Source of the DNA: Nocardia goodfellowii
GTDB lineage: Bacteria > Actinomycetota > Actinomycetes > Mycobacteriales > Mycobacteriaceae
NCBI RefSeq assembly: GCF_017875645.1
Contig: NZ_JAGGMR010000001.1
Span: 3,348,001 to 3,412,000, forward strand
Direction of reading: 5' to 3'
Length of the DNA stretch: 64,000 bases
The position numbers were made by a program, and so were the translations under genes. Shown piece by piece: positions 58,000 through 64,000 of this stretch. The notes under the pieces are model-generated. The model was not told where the DNA came from. It was given only the letters and a program-made list of their open reading frames with translations, and made no database searches. Numbering within the stretch: position 1 is the stretch's first letter; each line of letters begins with the position of its first letter.

Positions 58000-59594
58000 C
58001 GACCGAGCACCGCCAGGTCGTGATCGTCGGAACCGGGCCTACCGGAATGACGGCCGCGTCGCTGCTCGGCAGGCACGACATCGACTGCCTGGTCCTCGAC
58101 CGATGGGATGACATCTTTCCCCAACCGCGCGCTGTCCACCTCGATGACGAAGTCCACCGCATCGTCGCCGATTTGGGACTGACCGACGAGTTCTCCGCGA
58201 TCTCTCGGCCCGGCGCCGGTCTGCGACTGGTCGATAAGACCTTGCGCACGATCGCCGAGTTCAGACGGGACCCCAACGTCAAACCGCACGGGTTCCCACC
58301 GGCCAACATGTTCGACCAACCCCAGTTCGAAGCGATCCTGCGCGCACACATGTTGCGGTATGCGAGCGTGGAATTCCGCGGCGGATGCGATGTCCTCGAC
58401 GTGTCGAATACCCGAGACCGCGTCCGCGTCGACTACCTCGATCGAGACACCGGTTTAAGGCGCGCCGTCACCGCCGACTACGTCCTGGGCTGCGACGGCG
58501 CCAACAGTGCCGTGCGCGCCGCCATCGGATCGACGATGCAGGAACTCGGGTTCGAGCAGCGCTGGCTCGTCGTCGACGTCGCAACTGCTGACGATCTGCA
58601 CCAGTGGGAGGGCACCCACCAGGTGTGTGATTCCGCCCGGGCCGCGACCTACATGCGCATCGGCGATACCCGGTACCGATGGGAGTTCCGGTTGCACGAC
58701 GACGAGACGGCCGCCGACTTCGCCACCCTCGACGCCCTCAGTCCGCTCCTGAGCCCATGGCTCCCCGCCGCCGACACACCTGACTTGCAGCTGCTCCGCA
58801 CAGCGGAGTACACCTTCCGTGCCCAGATCGTCGACCGATGGCGTGAACGACGCGTCTTCCTGCTCGGTGACGCCGCGCACCTGACCCCGCCGTTTATCGG
58901 ACAAGGCCTGGGCGCCGGACTGCGCGATGCCAAGAACCTGGTCTGGAAACTCGCCGGTGTCCTTCAGGGTGTGCTGGACGTGAACACCCTCGACACATAC
59001 GAAACCGAACGCAAACCGCATGTGCGGGCGATGATCGGACTTGCCGTGACGATCGGACGCGCCATGACCGGCGGCGGGCCCGCCAGCGACACCCTGCGTC
59101 GGCATCTCGTGCCGGTACTGGTTCGGATGCCAGGGTTCAGCGCGACAGTGACCGACAGCGCCACACCGCGCCTGTGCCGGTCCACATTCGTTCGCCGACC
59201 GGCGCTGGCCACCCGTTGTCTCGCCGGAACACTGTGCCCGAACGCGGTTCTCGATACCGGTGGCCGACTCGACGACGTCGCTCCCGACACGTTCTTGATC
59301 GTGAGCACCGTCGAGGCCAGTCCTGGGCAGCGGCGGGAGATCACGCGCCGAGGCGGTGTGATCATCGAGGTCGCGCCTACGTCGGCTCTCGGCCGCTGGC
59401 TGCGGCGCGGGCGCGCGGCGGCTGCCATCGTGCGACCTGATCGCACGGTCATGGCCACCGCAGGGTCGCTGGCGTCGCTCTACACCCTGCTCCCCACCAC
59501 CATCGCGCCACGCCCGAGCTTAGACACCGCGGGGCCGGACACCGCCTCCCTATCTGAACCGGCTCGACAGCTCGCAGATCGGAGTTTGCCGTGA
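57996..59594 (+). CDS. MhpA-like FAD-dependent aromatic hydroxylase
   Basis: 532 residues. Class A flavoprotein monooxygenase: VVIVGTGPTGMTAASLLGRH (GxGxxG), LDRWDDIFPQPRAVHLDDEV (R-x-x-x-L-D-D-E as in 3-(3-hydroxyphenyl)propionate hydroxylase), YVLGCDGANSAVRAAIG (DG motif), RRVFLLGDAAHLTPPFIGQG (GD motif), LGAGLRDAKNLVWKLA. C-terminal thioredoxin-like segment present. Expected to hydroxylate a phenol to the catechol that the dioxygenase then opens. Coupled to both neighbours. Confidence 0.92.
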   Translation: MTTEHRQVVIVGTGPTGMTAASLLGRHDIDCLVLDRWDDIFPQPRAVHLDDEVHRIVADLGLTDEFSAISRPGAGLRLVDKTLRTIAEFRRDPNVKPHGFPPANMFDQPQFEAILRAHMLRYASVEFRGGCDVLDVSNTRDRVRVDYLDRDTGLRRAVTADYVLGCDGANSAVRAAIGSTMQELGFEQRWLVVDVATADDLHQWEGTHQVCDSARAATYMRIGDTRYRWEFRLHDDETAADFATLDALSPLLSPWLPAADTPDLQLLRTAEYTFRAQIVDRWRERRVFLLGDAAHLTPPFIGQGLGAGLRDAKNLVWKLAGVLQGVLDVNTLDTYETERKPHVRAMIGLAVTIGRAMTGGGPASDTLRRHLVPVLVRMPGFSATVTDSATPRLCRSTFVRRPALATRCLAGTLCPNAVLDTGGRLDDVAPDTFLIVSTVEASPGQRREITRRGGVIIEVAPTSALGRWLRRGRAAAAIVRPDRTVMATAGSLASLYTLLPTTIAPRPSLDTAGPDTASLSEPARQLADRSLP

Positions 59595-60796
59595 TCCGTC
59601 GAGGTTCCGTCCCCCAGTACCGCGAGAACATCTACTCGACCGCCGCCATCCTCGACCCGTATCCGCACTACGAATCACTGCGAGCGTTGGGACCGGCGGT
59701 GTGGCTGCCGCGCCATCGGGCTTACGCGATCTCCCGCTACGCCGACTGCAAGGTCGTGTTGCTCGACGACGAGACGTTCATCTCCGGCGATGGGGTAGCC
59801 CTGAACCCACTCGCCAACCGGCTCGGGAAAGGAACCACACTCAGCAGCGACGGAGACGAACATGCTCGCAAACGAGCTGTCCTCGCCCACCGACTGACGC
59901 CGAAAGCCTTGCGGTCGATGACCGAGGCCGTCGAACGAGCTGCGGAGACGGTGGTGGAAGACGCGCTGACCAAGACCACACTCGACGGCGTCGAGGACCT
60001 GGCCGCTGCCCTTCCCCTGTCAGTGGTTCCGGACTTGGTCGGCTGGCCCCGCGACGATCGAGAGCACCTGTTGCGATGGGCGGGAGCAACTTTCAACTCA
60101 CTGGGCCCACTCAACAGACATGCCGTCCGCGCCACCAAGGGCTCCGCTGAAATGCTCGCCTTCGCCCGCCGCGTCGTGCGAGACAGATCGGTACTCGACG
60201 CGAGCATGGGCCAAGAGGTGCTGATCGCCGCCGACGAGGGTCGAATCGACCATAAACAATGTCCCGCACTGATGATCGATTACCTCGCGCCGTCACTGGA
60301 TACGACGATCGGCGCGATCTCCAGCGCCCTGTACTTGTTCGCACAACATCCGGACCAGTGGCAATTGCTTCGACGCAACCTCGAACTGATCCCCAACGCC
60401 GTCAACGAAGTGGTCCGGTTCGAATCCCCGCTGCGGGCGTTCGCTCGCCGCGTCGCTCGCGACGGCGTCCACGTCGGCGGAACTGCCCTGCCACGCGGCT
60501 CACGCGTGTTGGTGATCTACGCCTCCGCCAACCGGGATCCCCGGGAATGGCCCGACCCGGACACGTTCGACATCACCCGCGACGCATCCCGGCAGCTGGG
60601 ATTCGGTTCCGGCGTCCACGGGTGCGCCGGCCAGGGCCTCGCCCGCCTCGAGACACGGTCGATCCTGAGCGCACTCGCTCGCCGCGTCGACCGCATCGAG
60701 TTGCGCGAAACACCACAGTGGTCGGTGAACAACGTCATCCACCGACTCGACCGGCTCCCGCTGACCCTCGTCCCCGCGACGCAGGCGACCCGATGA
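59591..60796 (+). CDS. cytochrome P450
   Basis: 401 residues from a GTG. Full set of P450 motifs: I-helix YLAPSLDTTIGAISSAL, with an acid-threonine pair DT; K-helix NEVVRFESPLRAFARR (E-x-x-R intact); heme loop LGFGSGVHGCAGQGLARLE with Cys345. Class typical of bacterial soluble P450s fed by a ferredoxin. The next two genes supply ferredoxin and reductase, so this is a complete three-component hydroxylase. Probably starts or completes oxidation of the substrate, for example O-demethylation or ring or alkyl hydroxylation. Unlike the P450 at 12.2 kb, nothing is missing. Confidence 0.93.
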   Translation: MIRRGSVPQYRENIYSTAAILDPYPHYESLRALGPAVWLPRHRAYAISRYADCKVVLLDDETFISGDGVALNPLANRLGKGTTLSSDGDEHARKRAVLAHRLTPKALRSMTEAVERAAETVVEDALTKTTLDGVEDLAAALPLSVVPDLVGWPRDDREHLLRWAGATFNSLGPLNRHAVRATKGSAEMLAFARRVVRDRSVLDASMGQEVLIAADEGRIDHKQCPALMIDYLAPSLDTTIGAISSALYLFAQHPDQWQLLRRNLELIPNAVNEVVRFESPLRAFARRVARDGVHVGGTALPRGSRVLVIYASANRDPREWPDPDTFDITRDASRQLGFGSGVHGCAGQGLARLETRSILSALARRVDRIELRETPQWSVNNVIHRLDRLPLTLVPATQATR

Positions 60797-60990
60797 GGAT
60801 CGAGGTGGACTGGGGACGCTGCGAGGGCCACGGCATCTGCGCCGATAAGGCCCCCAAAATTTTCCGCATCGACGATGACGGCGACCTCGTTCACGGCTAC
60901 GACGGCACCGACGTCCCCGACACCGAGATATCCGCGGGCAGGTCGGCGATAGGCGCCTGCCCCGTGGCGGCCCTGCGAGAAAAAAGATGA
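60793..60990 (+). CDS. [3Fe-4S]-type ferredoxin
   Basis: 65 residues. VDWGRCEGHGICADKAPKIF has C-x2-H-x2-C in place of the C-x2-C-x2-C of 4Fe ferredoxins, with GACPVAAL giving the last Cys; this three-Cys layout binds one [3Fe-4S] cluster. Usual donor to actinobacterial P450s. ATG at 60793 overlaps the P450 stop and its own stop overlaps the reductase start. Confidence 0.93.
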   Translation: MRIEVDWGRCEGHGICADKAPKIFRIDDDGDLVHGYDGTDVPDTEISAGRSAIGACPVAALREKR

Positions 60991-62138
60991 CCCGGCCCGA
61001 CGCGCGGATCGTCATCGCCGGTGACTCCATCGCCGGATGTACCGCCGCGCGAGAACTACGGGCACTCGGGCACACCGGTCCTATCACCATGATCGGATCC
61101 GATCCCGGCGGGTCCTACGCCCGGCCACCCCTGTCGAAGCAGGTGCTGTCACCGCGAGCAGGCGATGCCCCGGACAGCGGTGTCGACTGCTGGGACCTGA
61201 CGGACCTGGCACTCACCACGACAACCTCCGGCGCCGTCGGCGTCGACATCGTGAATCGAACGGTGATCTCGGGAGCCGGCGATACACACCCATACGACGC
61301 GCTCATCCTCGCCACCGGCGCCGAAGCCAGACGACTGGCCGCGCCAGGCCAGAGCGGTGAACTGGTTCTGCGCACCCAAGCTGACGCCCGCCGCCTCGGG
61401 ACCGCACTGCGCACCGCGTCATCCGCGATCGTCGTCGGTGCGGGCTTTCTGGGAATGGAGGTGGCCAGCGCTTGCATCGCACACGGCGTCGAGGTCACCG
61501 TCGTCGACGTCGATCCGCCACTACGACGGCTACTGGGCGGCTACCTCTCGCGCGTGATCACCGAACGCGCCGACGCCACCGCGGGACTCCACATCCAGCA
61601 CGCTGCCGCACCGGTCACCCTGATCGGCGATACCGTCGACGGAGTTTTCATCGACGGCACCGACCATCGCGCCGAACTGGTGGTCACCTGTGTAGGTGAC
61701 ACCCCCAACATCAACTGGTTGGAAGGCACCGGCCTCGCCGATTCGCAAGGCGTCGGTATCGACGGAGACTGCGCGACGTCCGTACCCACCGTGTTCGCGG
61801 CCGGTGACGTGACCTACCGACGAGACAGACACCTACCAGCGGTGAGAACCCCGTTCTGGTCCAACGCGATCGCTCAGGGCAAGGTCGCCGCCGCATCGGC
61901 GCTCGCCATCGCACCGACCTGTCCTCCGGTCGATGACTACTTCTGGACCGAAGTGCTGGGGATGTCGATAAAGATCGTCGGACCGGTGCCGCCGCACGGC
62001 GCACCGACAGTGCTCGACGGGTCCGTCGAAGCCGGCTCCGCGCTACTGGAGTGGGTGAACCAGGACGGCCGGAAGACAATCGCCGCGTACGGCAAAAAGT
62101 TGCCGATCGGCAAACTCCGGGCGCTCGCCCGGAGTTGA
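60987..62138 (+). CDS. NAD(P)H-dependent ferredoxin reductase
   Basis: 383 residues. FAD-binding start IVIAGDSIAGCTAARELRAL, then YARPPLSKQVLS, DALILATGAEARRL, second nucleotide-binding VVGAGFLGMEVASACIAHGV, and SVPTVFAAGDVTYRRDRHLP, the FAD-contacting end. Matches the putidaredoxin-reductase class that passes electrons from NAD(P)H to the ferredoxin. Last gene of the uninterrupted overlap series; 136 bp then precede the amidohydrolase gene. Confidence 0.92.
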   Translation: MTRPDARIVIAGDSIAGCTAARELRALGHTGPITMIGSDPGGSYARPPLSKQVLSPRAGDAPDSGVDCWDLTDLALTTTTSGAVGVDIVNRTVISGAGDTHPYDALILATGAEARRLAAPGQSGELVLRTQADARRLGTALRTASSAIVVGAGFLGMEVASACIAHGVEVTVVDVDPPLRRLLGGYLSRVITERADATAGLHIQHAAAPVTLIGDTVDGVFIDGTDHRAELVVTCVGDTPNINWLEGTGLADSQGVGIDGDCATSVPTVFAAGDVTYRRDRHLPAVRTPFWSNAIAQGKVAAASALAIAPTCPPVDDYFWTEVLGMSIKIVGPVPPHGAPTVLDGSVEAGSALLEWVNQDGRKTIAAYGKKLPIGKLRALARS

Positions 62139-62274
62139 ACCGGCCCGTCCCAACTCGGCATTCCTGCTATCGCCGCCACATCCGACAGGTACATCGATGC
62201 TCGAATCACCTGTCCCACAAAGGGTTCCACGCAAAGTTCAAATCGGCGCACGCCGATCAACGAAAGGTGTTCGA

Positions 62275-63313
62275 ATGCTCAGTCGTCGACAGATGCTCGC
62301 GGTCGCAGGCGCCGCCTCGACCGCGGCGTTGACCCAGGCGGCCGCGGCAGGTGCGCGCCCGGAGCCGATTGAAGGTGTGATCGACTTTCATTCGCACTAT
62401 CTGCCCGACTTCTATCTGCAGGCCACACGCGACGCTGGAATAGTGTTCCCCGACGGCATGCCGTCCTGGCCGCAATGGTCGGTGAGTTCGCACCTCGAGT
62501 TGATGGACACCCACGGGATCGACACCTCGATCCTGTCGATAACCTCACCCGGAGTGCATTTCGGTGATGACGCCCAAGCTGTCTCATTGGCTCGGCGAGT
62601 CAACGACCTTCGCCGCCCGGCTTATAGCCGACCATCCGGGCCGATTCGGCATGTTCGCAGCACTGCCACTTCCCGATGTCGCGGCGTCGGTGGCCGAGGC
62701 GGTGCGCGCTCTCGACGAACTCGGCGCCGACGGTGTCACATTGCTGTCGAACTCACACGGAACCTATCTGGGCAATCTGCTGCTCGATCCGCTGCTGTCA
62801 GTGCTCGACGAGCGCGGCGCCCGCGCTTTTGTGCACCCGACCGCTCCCCCCGACGCGGCGAGTGTCACCCTCGGGCGTCCGGTACCGATGCTGGAATACC
62901 TCTTCGATAGTGCACGCACAGCAATTGACATGGTCATGCTCGGCCGTATCGACCGATTCCCCCGCATTCAGTGGATCTTCAGCCACGGCGGAGGCGTGAT
63001 GCCTCTGGTGGCGGACCGGGTCGACTTCTTCCGAGCACAAGCCGGCCTCGACAAACTCGGTGGCAGCGGCGCGGTCGACGCACTGAGCCGATTCTGGTAC
63101 GACACCGCAGGTACTCCCTTCCCACGACAGTTGCCGATACTGGCCGACATCGCCGGGACGGACCAGATCGTCTACGGCAGCGACTACTGCTTCACCCCTG
63201 CACCAGCAGTAAGCGCCCAAATCTCATCCATCGGTGCAGCCGCCGGGCTCGGCGGCGTCGAGGACTGGCACGCATTGACCGCAGCGAATGCGGCTCGCCT
63301 ACTCCGGCGATGA
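62275..63313 (+). pseudogene. Tat-exported amidohydrolase, one frameshift
   Basis: From the ATG at 62275: Tat-type signal SRRQMLAVAGAASTAALTQA, then VIDFHSHYLPDFYLQATRDA (H-x-H metal site), DTHGIDTSILSITSPGVHFG, QAVSLARRVND. The chain then continues only in the next frame, from about 62612: FAARLIADHPGRFGMFAALP, HSHGTYLG..., SARTAIDMVMLGRIDRFPRI, IFSHGGGVMPLVADRVDFFR, IVYGSDYCFTPAPAVSAQIS. Joining the frames by removing one base at GACCTTCGCC (about 62605-62612) gives a normal ACMSD/amidohydrolase-2 protein. Either a real one-base insertion or a sequencing error; most likely a decarboxylase or hydrolase of the same pathway. Confidence 0.85.
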
Positions 63314-63604
63314 ATAACGATGCCCCATCCTGGGTAGAGTCCGATTCCCGGTACGAGTCGAGTTTCTTCGCTGGGAGGTTCGCGTCCGGTCGCCCGCGGC
63401 CGTGGGAGTCGTCCACCACTCGCTGTCCAAGGCACGCACTGAGAACCGAGGTAGCAGGATCGCGAACCTGTCTCATCGACCACGCTGAGCTCCGACGTTC
63501 GGCCGAACCGGTGCGGCGGATGCAAACGGACACGGTTCGTCAGATGGTTCCGCCCATCGATACCAGTGGGAACACCCCTGCTATCGGCAAGTAGAGAGAC
63601 CGGC
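63314..63604. other. intergenic, nothing recognised
   Basis: 291 bp between the amidohydrolase and the last gene. The frame following the amidohydrolase continues open to about 63594 but is not homologous. No operator seen; the next gene may be transcribed from its own promoter or by read-through. Confidence 0.4.
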
Positions 63605-64000
63605 ATGAGCATCCGAATGGCAGTGATCGCCATGTATCTGCGACTGGCCAAGAAGCCCAAGACCGCCACCCCTGAGCGCGCGGATCGATCGATTCGGGCG
63701 GCGAAGACGCTGGCGCGGCCTCCGAGGGCAATGTGCAAACGTCACATCGTGACCCATCGCCGCGTCGGCGAGTTCATCACCTACACCGTGCGACCGCGTG
63801 AGCGCGCGGTCACCAAGTCGGCGATCTATCTACACGGCGGCGCCTATATCTCCGAGATCGTGAAGCAGCACTGGGCACTGATCTCCCAGCTCGCCGATGC
63901 CGGCGTACGGGTCGAAGTCCCGATCTATGGACTAGCACCGCAACACAGTTTCCGTCAGGCATATCCCTTGCTGGATTCGGTGTACCGCCAGCTGGCCGAC
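63605..64000 (+). CDS. alpha/beta hydrolase (HSL-type), cut by the window end
   Basis: 132 residues visible with no stop before the window edge. ATG at 63605 after AGAGAG. The start is basic and helical (MAVIAMYLRLAKKPKTATPE); then AIYLHGGAYISEIVKQHWAL holds the HGGAY oxyanion motif of the hormone-sensitive-lipase family and VPIYGLAPQHSFRQAYPLL the Y-x-L-A-P-x-H-x-F segment just before the nucleophile region. Likely an esterase or C-C bond hydrolase of the catabolic cluster. Catalytic serine and rest lie beyond the window. Confidence 0.85.
   Translation, partial: MSIRMAVIAMYLRLAKKPKTATPERADRSIRAAKTLARPPRAMCKRHIVTHRRVGEFITYTVRPRERAVTKSAIYLHGGAYISEIVKQHWALISQLADAGVRVEVPIYGLAPQHSFRQAYPLLDSVYRQLAD

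Noticed and set aside
1..64000. CRISPR arrays, tRNA or rRNA genes
   Set aside because: No regularly spaced direct repeats, cloverleaf or rRNA-like stretches were noticed by eye; a tRNAscan or CRISPR search would settle this.

Overview
The window is high-GC actinobacterial DNA, most consistent with Nocardia or a close mycolate-containing relative. Evidence is the strong G/C third-position bias, frequent GTG starts, a DUF222/13E12-type protein behind a mycobacterial-type SOS box, GAF-ANTAR regulators, an ATPase-LuxR giant regulator, many F420/P450-type redox enzymes and numerous IS110 remnants. I see no rRNA, tRNA or CRISPR array. The genus call is an inference from gene content.

Layout. (1) 0-5.6 kb: secreted chagasin-like protein, YCII + ECF42-type sigma factor pair, PNPOx and luciferase-like redox proteins, SOS-controlled DUF222 stub, and a DUF1761 membrane protein divergent from its TetR regulator with a clear AGTACT operator. 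(2) 5.8-15.3 kb: two tandem GAF-ANTAR proteins, a small Clp-N-like protein, an 852-residue ATPase-LuxR regulator, a StyA-like flavin monooxygenase convergent with an unusual P450 lacking the ExxR arginine, and a PLP dehydratase divergent from an Lrp regulator. (3) 15.3-31 kb: small and secreted proteins, a CynX/NimT-like transporter divergent from an Rrf2 regulator with palindromic operators, a TetR/membrane protein pair, truncated genes, IS110 debris, an intergenic dispersed repeat, EthD, DUF1330, VOC and DHFR-like enzymes, and a tandem pair of W/D-F-D-W proteins.

(4) 31-48 kb is a mobile/accessory island. It holds a decayed IS3-family element, a fragment of siphophage tail genes that keeps a G/T-type -1 frameshift arrangement, an HNH nuclease with an unrecognised C-terminal domain, more IS110 debris, a 1260-residue HTH-nSTAND-TM-WD40 protein with about 14 WD repeats followed by a tiny membrane protein, a DUF6973 secreted protein, a MerR-like regulator, an S1-like protein and a PIN-domain protein. 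(5) 48-51 kb: secreted proteins, a frameshifted trefoil-like gene and a 30-residue metallothionein-like peptide.

(6) 51.5-64 kb is a catabolic cluster for an aromatic or cyclic carboxylate. A type-B carboxylesterase and a TetR regulator lie on the minus strand. Divergent from TetR is a tightly coupled operon: extradiol dioxygenase, FAH-family hydrolase, acyl-CoA ligase, MhpA-like flavin hydroxylase, P450, [3Fe-4S] ferredoxin and ferredoxin reductase, with every junction an ATGA or GTGA overlap. A Tat-exported amidohydrolase broken by one frameshift and an alpha/beta hydrolase that runs off the end follow. Two near-identical 14-bp palindromes (TGACGATATCGTCA) mark the TetR operators.
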